From contig OZ024905.1 of the NCBI GenBank assembly GCA_964017125.1, positions 39,474,869-39,538,868 of the forward strand: a DNA stretch of 64,000 bases, written 5' to 3'. Below, piece by piece: positions 32,796 to 43,995 of this stretch. The notes under the pieces were generated by a model. It ran no database searches, was not told the origin of the DNA, and saw only the letters and a list, made by a program, of their open reading frames with translations. The position numbers were made by a program, and so were the translations under genes. Every line of letters begins with the position of its first letter. Position 1 is the stretch's first letter. The DNA is from Flabesymbios commensalis (taxonomy: Eukaryota > Annelida > Polychaeta > Terebellida > Flabelligeridae).

Positions 32796-33522
32796 AAGTC
32801 GTTTTATTTCACCATATTAAATTGTTTGTTCTGTTGTTTATTTTTGTTATTTTATAATAATATATCATGCTTGAGCGAATGTGGAGAGACGCCTACTTAT
32901 TGTACTGCAATATGTGATATATATCATTAGGACGGGAATTCTATTTATATCTGTTATTGTGGTATAACACAAGTCCAGATTGGTTACTCGGAACAACAAC
33001 GACAGACGTTTGCGTAACCCTACCCCCTAATTTAAGACAGATTTTGGGGTACCCCCATATTAGCGGCCAAACACCCATTGGGCTAAATGTTGAGCTGTTA
33101 ATATTAACATCAAAATGTGTTTTCCAGACACCATTTATGGGCTTTACAAAAGTTAATCCACCTTATGCTTGTGGACCATCTCCTGCGATACTATATAGAT
33201 AATTGTGTGAGCAAGTTTCAAAGCCCTGCATGCTGCTGTGACCCCTTTGATTCTCCCCAGATTCTGGTGCTTCTGAGAACCCCAGTCCCATTAATTCTTC
33301 TGCTGCTGAGACATCCAGACATCCAGACCCCCAGATTCTTCTGCTGCTTAATTCGTACGCTTGGCTTAGCTTCCCAATTTGCATTTTTGAACTGACGAAC
33401 TGGGCGAGATTTTGTATGAGGGTAGGTCTATAGGGTGGTTCAATATAGGCCTATTCAGCTCGGTCACAACAGCACAGTGATCCGAGATTCCAGGTATATT
33501 TTACTTTTTAAAACTGATTTAA
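32796..33522. other. Intergenic, nothing certain
   Basis: Short internal duplications occur near 33255-33340 (CCCAGATTCT, TTCTTCTGCTGCT, ACATCCAG). Open frames of 60-92 codons here show no family signature. Confidence 0.3.
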
Positions 33523-33698
33523 CCCTTTAAACGCCGGTGCCGCATATGTTCGGGTTTTCATTTTTTATTAGCACATTAACTCATAGCAGTCTGGCCGTTA
33601 TGACATTGGACGTCTGTGTGGTCCGGCCATTTTTGTGATTTTGAGACATATTCTGATACCCCAAATAGAAATTTAGAATGATGGCATCTATGTATTTC
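33523..33698. repeat. TTAACCCTTTAA-type repeat start
   Basis: TTAACCCTTTAAACGCCGGTGC resembles the left end of the small element at 34398. No matching right end is near; the sequence GGCGGTTACAGGGTTAA near 36340 could be its partner. Confidence 0.4.
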
Positions 33699-34147
33699 CC
33701 ATGGTAACCGGACGACTCGGACCCTATACCAACTCGGACCCTATACCAACTCGGACACTAGACCAACTCGGACACTACCAACTCGGACACTACGCCAGAC
33801 CAACTCGGACCCTATACCAACTCGGACCCTATCATTATATAACCAGCTACAAACTTAGTTAAATATGCGCTTAATGTACTTACAAACCTGCTTGTGAACA
33901 TGATGCATTAACCCAATGCTGGTTCAGAGAAAAAAATGTGATATATTTTTTGTTTTGTGGTTGTCATTGTTATTTATTAGAAGATAATATATAACAACAA
34001 ATGTAAACATACTAGTTATTAAATAAGGATATAAATCTCGTCTTTAGCATGGGGAGGGTTTATTGTGCTTTCTAGTATATCACACCTCACTAGTGGACAG
34101 GACATGTCATCACTCTGTTGAGTTGTTACTCTGCTATTGATGTTAAT

Positions 34148-34392
34148 CGCGTTTAGGTGGTGTTATATCCACTGTTGAAGCTAACTGCGTTTTACATGGT
34201 GTTTTATCTACTGTTGATGCTAATTGCGTTTTACATGGTGTTTTATCTACTGTTGAAGCTAATTACGTTTTACATGGTGTTTTATCTACTGTTGATGCTA
34301 ATTGCGTTTTACATGGTGTTTTATCTACTGTTGAAGCTAATTGCATTTCATATGGCGTTTTATCAACTGTTATAGTTAATTGCATTTTATAC
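34148..34392 (+). repeat. 39-bp minisatellite, six units alternating in two forms
   Basis: Unit close to GCTAATTGCGTTTTACATGG plus TGTTTTATCTACTGTTGA. GTTGAAGC and GTTGATGC forms alternate, giving a 78-bp dimer. The period is a multiple of three, so a 72-codon frame (AFYMVFYLLL repeats) stays open. I do not regard that frame as a gene. Confidence 0.9.
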
Positions 34393-34397
34393 CGTGT

Positions 34398-34499
34398 TTA
34401 ACCCTTTAACCGTCGTTGCTGATTTTATTCGGTTTTTCACTTAATTATTATCTATCACATTCATTGCCGCCTTTTAATAATTTGGCGGTAAAGGGTTAA
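34398..34499. mobile_element. Small TTAACCCTTTA-ended MITE
   Basis: 102 bp from TTAACCCTTTAACCGTCG to GGCGGTAAAGGGTTAA, with TTAA at both ends and an inverted repeat of about 13 bp. Related ends occur on the DHX16 intron elements. Confidence 0.75.
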
Positions 34500-34949
34500 T
34501 AAAGATGACTTTTTAAATAGAAGCTCTACCACGCATATTTTAGCTAATATTTTTAATGTATATACTGTGATAACTTTTATCTGTGATACGTTCGTATGTA
34601 GTATGTAATATACATGTTTTCCTAACATCGGAAATCATGAGTCCTGTTATTAAGCATACGTCTGCTCCTGGGACAAGGTAATATAAAATACTATTTATCA
34701 AAATAGAAAAGAACAAGACAATACAAGCAGCATGACCAGTGACAATATTTTTTATTAATTATCAAAACCAGAAAAAATTAAACAACATAGAGGTGACTAA
34801 GAGCAATCTCAACCCTAAGGTCCGAAAAAACGCTCATAACTTTTTAATGACTGTGCGGAAATGTATTAATAACATCAAATATTACATTAAAACACCACAC
34901 ACATTCCTTTTCATTGACATTTCGCGAGCATTAGTGGAGCAAGTTAATC

Positions 34950-35135
34950 AAAGATTCGCAACTCATCAAAGCCGTTGACATTTCACGAGCGGCTCTCGCT
35001 GACAGGTCTGAATTAGCGATCAACTCACATGAATCCTCATCACAACACCTGAGGTGCAAGGGGTGGAGCGGGTAAGTTCACCAAAGACTCGCAACTCATC
35101 AAAGCTGTTGGCATTTCACGAGCGGCTTTAGCTGT
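34950..35135 (+). repeat. Short tandem duplication, ~130 bp spacing
   Basis: TCGCAACTCATCAAAGC, then GTTG and CATTTCACGAGCGGCT, occurs at 34958 and 35088. No coding sign. Confidence 0.7.
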
Positions 35136-35649
35136 GAGTTCACAGTTAGACCCCTGGATATATTTTAATATTTGTTGTTGAATATGGGCCGTATTGTTAA
35201 AAGATATTTTTGTTAAATAACTAATCTTGCTGAAAAAATATATCACATTAATTTCAATCGTAGGCTCTTTTGGCTAAAAGATATTTTTTGTGTTAATACT
35301 AGGCAGTGCATGGTTGCTTGTTTGGATTGACGCGACAGACATTTTCAACTTTCCGTGCTTTAAAAATCATTTTAATTGAAAATGCAATTAAAATACATTT
35401 ATATTTATTCTTTGTAGGGTCCGAGCTGGTTTTAGACGTGTCGGACCCTATGCCAGCTCGGACACTATTCTACCATTACCAAGTCGGACACTGCCGTGAA
35501 CCAACTCGGACACTGTTTGTAGCAGGGTCCGAGTTGGTTAGGGTCCGAGTTGACCCGGAACCTTTCCCATACACCACGGGAACAGACATACAATATATAA
35601 CCAGAATACCCTTCATTTAATTGGCCTTTGTAATGTTGCCATGGTAACC

Positions 35650-36360
35650 GACCGCCATTTTGAATATGCTAATTAGGTACTTAAATTTTCGGAAATTTTG
35701 TTAAAAAAAGGTATTTGTGAGATCCACGGAGATTCAGGAGTACAACCTTATATCAATTCACATAAAATATATTAAAATACTTCACAGACGGTTCGAAGAT
35801 GCATTCAATAGGTCTATGCACACAAACTAATAGGGTAAATAAGCTATTACCATGGGATATAGTAATCTTTCTGAATTCCCTGAGGGGCATATCATATTTT
35901 GAGATGACATTCCCATCTCATCTGTAAAATACCGGAAGCCTCGTATTCAGCTGAGCCTGGAGTTTTATTTTTAGTTCAGAAACGGTTGTGAGGCAGATAA
36001 ATCAAGTTCTAAGTTCTAGGTTCCCCATGCTGTGTTTATATTTGCGCAAGTGATGTCATCTAGTGAACGGCTAAGCATTATTGCTAGGTCCGAGCTGGGC
36101 TCGGACTTAGACTGCAGCGTCATAAATTACAGGTCCGAGCTGGGCTCGGACTTAGACAGTTATGAGTTAAATACCACCTTTTAAACATGGTAAAGATAAA
36201 ATGTGACATAAATCAGCATTATTTGAAAACAGTTGACCTCCATTTTGCCAAATCTGAATAATTTTCACTCACTTTAAGTTGTGGATCGCGTCAGCGAGAC
36301 ACAGCTTCAAGTGGGTGAGAATTCGGATAGAATAATTTGGCGGTTACAGGGTTAACAAGT
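35650..36360. repeat. Repeat remnants: GTCCGAGCTGGGCTCGGAC pair and TTAACCC-type end
   Basis: The palindrome GTCCGAGCTGGGCTCGGAC occurs twice, near 36090 and 36133. A hairpin near 36265-36325 pairs ACTTTAAGTTGTG with CACAGCTTCAAGTGGGTGAG, the same kind as at 56564. The stretch ends GGCGGTTACAGGGTTAA. Confidence 0.55.
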
Positions 36361-36984
36361 GCTGTGAATCTAAAGTTACTGCAATCCACATTAATCATCA
36401 GTGCTTTAAACAAGGATACTTTGCAGTATCATTGTTCTGGCTATTAAAGGGTTGACAAACTGCGGCGAGTTTACTTTGTGGCGAAGTTACATTGTGCGAG
36501 ATTGCCTACACATATATGTATGACGTTTCACACGCTCGACGTCCTTTAGATGTTTGTTGACAAATTGTGCAAATATTTATGATTTTTCTTACGAAGTAAG
36601 CTTCATTAATGCAGCAAAATTGGTGATTTTTGGCATTGTGTGAAATTTTTTTAAGGTAGATTGCAAAATGAAACAGTGAAATGATTTTATTCTGCACACA
36701 AACGCTCCAAATGATGTATCATATCTTGATAACTGCTATTATCGCTCACTCTAACCATCACGGAATCGGACTTCAGTTTGCTGGATCGTGAATTTAATCT
36801 TTTCCTGTCAACTTTAGAAGAGCAGAGATTACTCATTAATTCATAGGCATTTTGCACTTGTATTTTTATTTTGAAAAGGACAATGTTCAGAGAACCTACG
36901 GCCAAATCAATTAGGGGTAATAGGGCATCATTCAATTACTAGGCAGCAGAGTAACATGTTTTCGGCTGTAAAACACTTTTCATG
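36361..36984. other. Intergenic, nothing recognised
   Basis: AT-rich. The 82-codon minus-strand frame at 36687-36935 has no recognised domain. Confidence 0.3.
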
Positions 36985-37245
36985 GGCGCTGTAGTTTCTG
37001 TTAGCTTTTCGGTATCCACTCAATCAATTCTCAAGCGATTTTCATGACATGTTGTGAACCCTATTTTGTAGTCATTTGGCATCTATCCTGAAAATTTCGT
37101 AAAAAATATTTTCATGGATGTTGCCAAATGTTTAGATAAGAATGGTTGCAAAATTCCTTAAAAATCGCTTGAGAATTGACTGAGCAATACCCGAAAAGCT
37201 TACTTTCATTTTGGACAAGACTCCATCGTTGAACAGACTTGGTAC
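36985..37245. repeat. Palindromic dispersed repeat, copy 2
   Basis: Left arm TTTTCGGTATCCACTCAATC and GCGATTTTCATGACATG. Right arm AAATCGCTTGAGAATTGACT and AATACCCGAAAAGC. Shorter version of 29176-29612. Confidence 0.75.
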
Positions 37246-37755
37246 CAGGTAGGCATTAGTCAAAACGTAAGACTTCACTATAGACTACCTAGTTGAAGCT
37301 ACAGATATGATATACTAGGGCCTACCAGTCCTGTATAGATGTGTCAAAATTGGTCTGAAGTTAATTTATGTATTCAAGTAGGCTAGGCTACACAAAAAAA
37401 AAAGATTTAGGCCTACGTACAAAACAAGAGTAAAAACATCTTTGGTTCATTTTGGATCTTTGTGAATAAGATGAATAAATTATAGAGTGTCGATAAGTTA
37501 TATATTTTTTTAATAGTGTATGTGGCACTAAACCTTACGCTGGCAATACTTAGCCCTAGGTCTAGACTATACTATAGAAGGGCTGGCCTTCAAACTTGCC
37601 TTGCGGCCCAGCTACCCTCACTCTCCCCTACTATTCTGAAATTTAGCCTAGGGCTGCCTATATTCATAAATAGTTCTAAGTTAGTAAGTCAGTGGAACAG
37701 ACTATGATACATGTAGGCCTAGTAGCCTAACGTAGGCTAGGCTTATTAGAGGCTA
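37246..37755. other. Intergenic, nothing recognised
   Basis: Rich in TAGGCCTA-type words, which run on to about 38450 and recur elsewhere in the window. No gene. Confidence 0.3.
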
Positions 37756-37981
37756 CTATAGCAGTGTTCAGCACAGGCCGCGATATCGCGTCAATTGCGC
37801 ACTTAGAGGTCAAATGTCTCCTTTTTTTCGGGTTAGCGAGACAAATGTCCCCACTTATTTCTTGTCTGTGCTAAACACTGGACATCAATTACGCAATTAA
37901 TAGGTTAAAAGTATCCTTTTTTCCAGGGTAGTGAGACAAATGTCCACACCTATTTCTTGTCTGTGCTGAACACTGCTATAG
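37756..37981. mobile_element. MITE with perfect 21-bp inverted ends
   Basis: Left end CTATAGCAGTGTTCAGCACA(G). The right end is its exact complement. Inside is a tandem duplication of about 110 bp (GTGAGACAAATGTCC, TATTTCTTGTCTGTGCT), with an internal end-like copy near 37865, so it may be a head-to-tail dimer. GGCTA lies at both flanks. Confidence 0.82.
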
Positions 37982-38755
37982 GCTAGGCTTATACTTTTAG
38001 GCCTACACCTCAGCGATAGGCTATCATAGTCCTAGACTACATTATACTCAGTAGGCCTAGACAGTGGGTCAGCAGGGATTTGAGACTTGCTAGTCTACAT
38101 GGTCTATCTAGGCCTAGACTTGCTCTTTGAAGCATCGTGCTGTTTGCATTGCTGATTATGAACTGCAACTTTGCTATGCCTGAAATGAACTGACACTCAC
38201 ACACACAGTGTCACTGACTGTGAGTCTATGTCAGTGACCATTCACTGAAAATGTCTTCACTGACTTCACACAGTTCAGTGACAAAGCCTAAAGGTAGGCC
38301 TATAAATATAATCATTTCACTGCATTAATTTTAAATTGAAGTTCAGCCTTTAACAGTATGAGTATCAGTAGACTATCATAGACATAGGCTAACCAAAGGC
38401 CTACAGAAAGTCACTCTAGGATAGTCCATGTAGTCTAAAGTAGGCCTACTGCAACTGTACTGAGGCTAGTCTACTTGTTTTAACTTTGCCTTTCTCAGTT
38501 TATGTGAGACAAGACAAATAATGTGTGCCTGAGAACTTGAATGTTTGCCCCCTGGTGAATACTCCTGTCGCTTGACTTGGAAACCTTAGCAACGAGGGAC
38601 TGTTGCGCATGGGCAGTGGGTATAAAAGTGACAGGAACTAAATTCTGACACACTTTTTTCTCACGGAACACTGTGTGGGAAAATTGACCTTTGACCCGTG
38701 CCCATGTTGCCATAAGGCCCACGGCCCCTGGGCGCTTCGCGCCCAGGGCCGGGGG
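37982..38755. other. Intergenic, nothing certain
   Basis: A CACTGA-rich stretch at 38190-38285 and the GC hairpin CTGGGCGCTTCGCGCCCAGG at about 38728-38748. No gene. Confidence 0.35.
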
Positions 38756-39750
38756 CTATTAAACACTCCTACCAGAATTTCCCCCACAAGTGAATCTTGT
38801 CTAGACTTAATTTTTGTTTCCCATAAGGACAAAAGAAAGGTTCTAAGAAAGGTTCAAGGCTCTTTTAACACTCATAATTCCCTAGAATAGGGCCAATGAT
38901 TTTCCGTTTCAAAAAAATTGATTTTCCGTTTCACGTTTTGGTGAATTCCGTTTCATTCCGTTTCAGCGCGATTTTCACAGATTGAAATACAGTGACTGAG
39001 TGTGCTACAAGTAACTCAGATCTGTAATTGAATAACAACACAATATTGTTGATTGCCAAAATCGTCAACAGAACGAAACATCAAGCAATAATAAAAAAAA
39101 TGACTAGTATAATAATCGCGATGGAAAAAGTGCTGACCCATCCAGCCCCTCATCAACGCTGTCGGTCATGACTGTATTGATTGTACTCTCATTTCCCAGT
39201 CACCGTAGCCAACGTTGGCCCAACATGAAGTCATACCACGCATGCTGTGATCCGGGAGTCCTCGGCTGATTTCGGCAAGCTCCGGCTCATTTACATAATG
39301 TTCGCGCATGCGTCGTGTACCGGAACCGATCCCGTACTAGCGGGAATAATTGTCTAAAATTAAAATGTCTAAAATTAGTCAAGCTGAATGACGTCATTGC
39401 AATGGATTTCCGAAGCGGAAAAATGCCGCGGTCACATGTAGTTACAGCATATGCCGCAATCAGCACTGTCAAAGTCACGGCAAATGCTGCGATCAACAGG
39501 ATAAGGGTTAACATGGTTAAACTCAATGAAAAACAGAGTGAAATAAGTGGATTTGGACTCATAAAATGACGTTTCCGTTGGAACTTTGAAATATTCAATT
39601 CTGTTTCACAGGGTATATTCCGCGAATTCCGTCCGTTTTCCGCGATCGCGGAAAATCATTGGCCCTACTAGAAATTCGCTCCATGAAAAACTATTCGTCT
39701 GAAAAATTTCTCATGGAGTTGAATAAAATAAACTGGTTTCAGGACTAGAT
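38756..39750 (+). pseudogene. LINE fragment (endonuclease end to pre-RT), split by a MITE
   Basis: The left piece reads about PTRISPTSESCLDLIFVSHK up to FNTHNSLE at 38887. The right piece, from 39668, reads on as IRSMKNYSSEKFLMELNKIN plus WF. IRSMKNY and the acidic-hydrophobic block after it are typical of the segment just after the endonuclease in CR1/L2-group LINEs. The two pieces join exactly once the inserted element and one copy of CTAGAA are removed. The expected SDH is not evident, and both outer ends are truncated. Confidence 0.7.
38888..39667. mobile_element. 780-bp element, TAGGGCCAATGATTTTCC ends, 6-bp target duplication
   Basis: Perfect 18-bp terminal inverted repeats. CTAGAA flanks it directly at 38882-38887 and 39668-39673. 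Subterminal TTCCGTTTCA repeats occur on the left and TTCCGCGAATTCCGTCCG on the right. No transposase. Confidence 0.88.
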
Positions 39751-39769
39751 CGAGGCTCCACATCGTCAG

Positions 39770-42700
39770 ACGCTTCCCAGCTGATTCAGGAAATTTATCC
39801 TTTTTTCACCATTTAGAACCACACGACTGTTGCTCCCTTGTTTTATCTAAATTATTAAACTTGTGTTGAAACTATAAATTAACAAATTAAGTTATTCTTT
39901 CGATCCTGATGTTGTAAATTTTTGGTCTTTATTGGCAGCTCACTTTCAAAACAATCTGCGATGCTTCGCTGTCATCAAGCACTTTCTGGTTGTTTTAGCA
40001 GCCAGTTTAGTCCTCACTCGAATTGAGTCAGAGGACGTTAGAGGTGTGAATTACCCTCACAAAATCCCCTTTCATGATTACACTCTGTACAGGGAACATG
40101 ATATACTTTTTACCTCACCGGCATTTTATTTAGGCCCGGCGGCAATACATGTTCATGTTTTTCTAAATTCTCGACTTTTTCTTGGGGTAAAACCGATTTT
40201 CAGGCTATGTCCTAGTCTCGTGTCAAGTCAGCCTTGCCCACCTAATTTAGATTTTGGTTCAGCCTTATTTTTAATTTTATTTTCTGGCCAGGTTGAACTA
40301 AATCCAGGTCCCCCCATGTCTGGAAGCCTAAATTTGTCATCAATCTTCCCATGTGGCTATTGCGAAGACCCGGTCACATGGGAGCAGCGTGGAGTTTGCT
40401 GTGATAGTTGTGATATGTGGTTTCTCAAAGATTGCGTCGACATGGGATCTTTCACCTTCCTAGGGTATTCCACAGCTAACGTCTCGTGGATATGCTGTCG
40501 ATGCAATCATTCAAATTTTGACAGAAATTTATTCCATTTGTTTGAAATCGAAACCACAAATATTTTTGACCATCTAAATTCTAGTGGCTCTGAGAACGTA
40601 GTCAATTCACCAAATTCAGATTTTGCTCCCACATAGCACAGTAGTCCGATTCCCCCCTTTAGGCCTAAAACTCGTCAAAGAAACTGGCGTACTTTATTGA
40701 TAAATTGTAGAAACCTAAAGGGGAAAGTAGCAAATTTTTTAGCATCTCTAAATTATTACCAACCTGATTGCATCCTCGGCACTGATTCTTGGCTTGACAA
40801 GGATACTACTACCAGCGAAATTTTCCCTCCTGAATACCAAGTACGTAGAGATCGAAATTTAAAAGCCCGTGGAGGAGGAGTCTTTATTGCTGTCAAAAAA
40901 CATTATGACATGACCCTCCTCCCTGATTTACAAACTAACTGCGAAATTTTATGGGCTAAAGTTCAGATATCGGCATCAAAATCATTAACCCTCGGTTGTT
41001 TTTATAGACCTCCTGACTCCAAAATTAGTACTTCAGTAGAACTTGTGAAATCTTTAGACCTGATGCCAAAAAATTCAAATCAGACCATTGTCCTGGGAGG
41101 TGATTTCAACCTACCTGGAATTGACTGGGACAATGGGGTAGTAAATCCTAAAGCGGCAAACAAATCCCAATGCGAGCTGCTTTTGTCAAGCCTAGATACA
41201 CATGCCTTGGCCCAAATTCATAAAGAACCTACTAGAGAAGAAAATATTTTGGACCTCCTGATCACAAATAAACCTGGTTCAATTAAATCTCCTCATAGTG
41301 TACCTGGAATCTCGGATCACTGTGCTGTGGTGACCAAACTGGATATTGACCCGCCCTACCGCCGTACAAAACCCCGCCCAGTGCGTCAGTTAAAAAATGC
41401 TTATTGGAAGCTATCAGGCAACAAATTAGGAGCTGCTGGACCTCCTTTTTAAAAAATAATCCCAGCCGTTCTGTTAATGAAAATTGGTTGAAACTAAAAT
41501 CCATCCTAAATCAATGCCTGGACAAATTTATACCAACCAAAATGACTTCCCCTCAGGAAAATCTACCTTGGCTATCCAAATCACTTCTCGCATCTATTTG
41601 GAAAAAAACATCTCTATATAGTAAAGCCAAGCGTACGAATAAAGCTGACCTTTGGGCAAAGTACAAATTATGTAAACGGCAGACCCAGCGTGCCATCAGG
41701 TCTGCCAGGTGGTCTTTTTTAAAAAAAAACTTTCTGAATCTTTAGAACAAAAAAATTCAAAACCACTCTGGCGTTATATCAAATCAAAATGTCAGGATGG
41801 AAATGGTGTCTCTCCTTTGAAGGAAAACGGCCAGCTGCATTCAGATAGCAGACGTAAGGCCGAAATATTAAACAACCAATTTTGCTCAGTTTTTACCTCG
41901 GAAGACACCTCAAATATACCTATTAAACTACCCTGACCACCGAATACTGAAATGCCTAAATTTGAAATTACTGTTCAAGGTGTAACTAAATTACTCGAGG
42001 GTTTAAACGGCGGGAAGGTACCCGGACCAGACGAGCTCCCGAATCTGATTCTGAAGAATGCTGCCAACGAAATATCTCCCTTTCTTAGAATTATTTTTGA
42101 CTAATCTCTACAGACGGGCAAATTACCAGATGACTGGGTAGAGGCTAATGTTGCCCCAGTCTTCAAAAAAGGGGATCGGCACTCTCCGGCAAACTACAGG
42201 CCGATATCCCTCACATGTGTTTGTGCCAAATTACTCGAACACATCATTTGTAAACAAATTATGTCTCATTTTTCGAAAAACAAAATTTTAACACCTGTAC
42301 AACATGTACAACATGGCTTTCGATCTGAGCACTCATGAGAAAGCCAGCTTTTGATTACAACTGATGAATTTATTCAAAATTTTGAAGGCAAGACACAAAC
42401 AGATGTTGTTGTTTTAGATTTTAGTAAGGCCTTTGACGTTGTCCCCCACCAACGCCTCTTACACAAACTCGACCACTACGGAATTCGGGGAACAACTCTT
42501 AATTGGATACAAAATTTCCTGACCAATAGAACCCAAAAAGTACTTAGTTGATGGCAGCTCTTCAGAATCAGCCCGTGTAAAGTCCGGTGTGCCCCAGGGT
42601 ACTGTTCTCGGACTCCTACTTTTTCTGACCTACATTAATGACCTCCCTCCCACTGTCTCGTCACAGGTTCGTCTCTTTGCAGATGACTGTCTCCTGTATC

Positions 42701-43580
42701 GCCCGATAAATTGTCGGGCAGATCAGGAGAAACTGCAGAGAGACCTATCTGCGTTACAGGACTGGGCAGATCGATGGGGGATGTGCTTCAACCCCTCGAA
42801 ATGCTCGGTCCTGAGGGTGTCCAGACCAAAAGCAAAAAACCTGGAATTCCAGTACACCCTGAAAGGTGAAACATTAGAAAATGTTTCATCAACACCCTAT
42901 CTTGGTGTTTGCCTTAGCGAGACTCTGGAATGGGAGGCCCACATTACCAAAATTACTAGTAAAGCTAATTCCACCCTGGGCTTCCTTCGGAGGAACCTGA
43001 AGGCATGTCCCCCTAAATTAAGGGAGACTGCCTATTTCTCCCTGGTCAGATCATCCTTAGAATATTTTTCAGCAATTTGGGACCCCTTTAGACAAAAAGA
43101 CATTGATAAATTAGAAAAAATTCAAAGAGCAGCAGCAAGATTTGTCACCCAAAATTATAGAAAAACAGCCAGTGTGACATCTCTCATTCAGAACCTGGGC
43201 TGGACTGACTTGAAAACAAGACGAAAAAATTCTAGACTTTTATGTATGTTCAAAATTTTAAATGAGTTAGTCGAAATTCCTATCAATGACTGTTTAATCC
43301 CAGCAGATAGAAGAACACGTGGTGGGCACAATCAGGCCTATAAACACAACAGAGCTAACACCACACTGGGACAAAATTCTTTTTTGGCATCGAGCTATCC
43401 CTGATTGGAATTCTCTTCCGGCAGCTGCCATAGAATAAAAAAACTGTGGCAGCATTCAAGAGTCAGCTGGTCGACTAGATCTGTCAGCCTCTTTTTCCCC
43501 CTCCAGCCTGATACTCCACAATGGAGGGCTGCTGGAGTATTCATTCTAAGTTCTAAGTTACTGACATTGAAGATGTTAAT
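39770..43580 (+). mobile_element. CR1-like LINE with PHD finger and 2A-like peptide, decayed
   Basis: Nearly full-length copy. The 5' limit is uncertain, near 39770 after the preceding LINE fragment. The 3' region ends with ATTCTAAGTTCTAAGTT near 43550, a likely terminal short-repeat tail. Coding parts are described in the pseudogene entry. Confidence 0.8.
39878..43404 (+). pseudogene. LINE polyprotein remnant: hydrophobic leader, 2A, PHD finger, endonuclease, RT
   Basis: The frame open from 39878 encodes a leader with two hydrophobic stretches and SGQVELNPGP ending at 40312 (2A-like, with Gln for the usual Asp). A PHD-type finger follows (CGYCEDPVTWEQRGVCCDSC ... WICCRC, about 40348-40505); its usual His is replaced. 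A single TAG at 40634-40636 then interrupts the same frame, which continues into the endonuclease (RGGGVFIAV, YRPPDS, GGDFNLPG near 41095, SDHCAV). Frame changes occur near 41404, in an A-run near 41720 and near 42545. Stops also lie near 41936, 42100 and 42337. RT motifs: GPDELPN, YRPISL, DFSKAFD, GVPQGT and FADD near 42676. There is no in-frame ATG before the one just after the 2A site, so the original start has probably been lost. Confidence 0.88.
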
Positions 43581-43619
43581 AAAGCTTGAGCCTGATTTCA
43601 TGATCTTTTTATTAACAGA

Positions 43620-43995
43620 TTAAAGGGACTGCCCCAGGCTAAAATCATCAAAAGAATCGGTGATTTTATTCTGGCTTCTTAATATGACCATATGATGTAA
43701 ACATGTTCATAGACTAGAACTACAAAAGTTGTTTTATCTTTGTGCTGCGCATTTACCAGCTAGGCTAGATATAGAGACAAAATTCCCGTATTTCTAATTT
43801 TTGACATGGTTGTCAATAATTAGAAATCAGGAATTTCGTCTCTATATCTAGCCTAACTGGTGAATGCGCAGCACAAAAATTTAAAAACATTTGCAGTTCT
43901 AGTCTATGGACATGTTTACATCATATGGTCATATAAGGAAGCCAAAATAAAATCACCGATTCTTTGATGATTTTAGCCTGGGCCAGTCCCTTTAA
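43620..43995. mobile_element. TTAA-flanked fold-back element, copy B
   Basis: Same family as 15126-15499. TTAAAGGGACTGCCCCAGGC on the left, the complement (GCCTGGGCCAGTCCCTTTAA) on the right, and TTAA at both edges. It lies just beyond the 3' end of the decayed LINE. The two arms of one copy match each other about as well as the two copies match. Confidence 0.9.

Larger units (their letters stand above)
33699..35649. mobile_element. Candidate element bounded by GTCCGAGTTGG repeats
   Basis: The left side (33710-33835) has about eight copies of CCAACTCGGACCCTAT in tandem. The right side (35415-35555) has mostly inverted and some direct copies (GGGTCCGAGTTGG). CCATGGTAACCG flanks both sides (33699 and 35638) as a direct repeat. 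This mirrors the end-repeat layout of the elements at 11352 and 22433. The inside holds a minisatellite and a small MITE but no transposase. The element status is inferred. Confidence 0.55.

Noticed and set aside
33117-33395. 92-codon frame with Leu-rich repeats (ILVLLRTPVPLILLLLRHPD)
   Set aside because: Produced by short CCCAGATTCT/CTGCTG duplications. No start context, domain or partner exon.
34157-34375. 72-codon hydrophobic repeat frame
   Set aside because: The frame is a by-product of a 39-bp tandem repeat whose length is divisible by three. No sign of a gene around it.
36687-36935. 82-codon minus-strand frame
   Set aside because: Compositionally ordinary but with no family resemblance and no flanking exons that I can connect.
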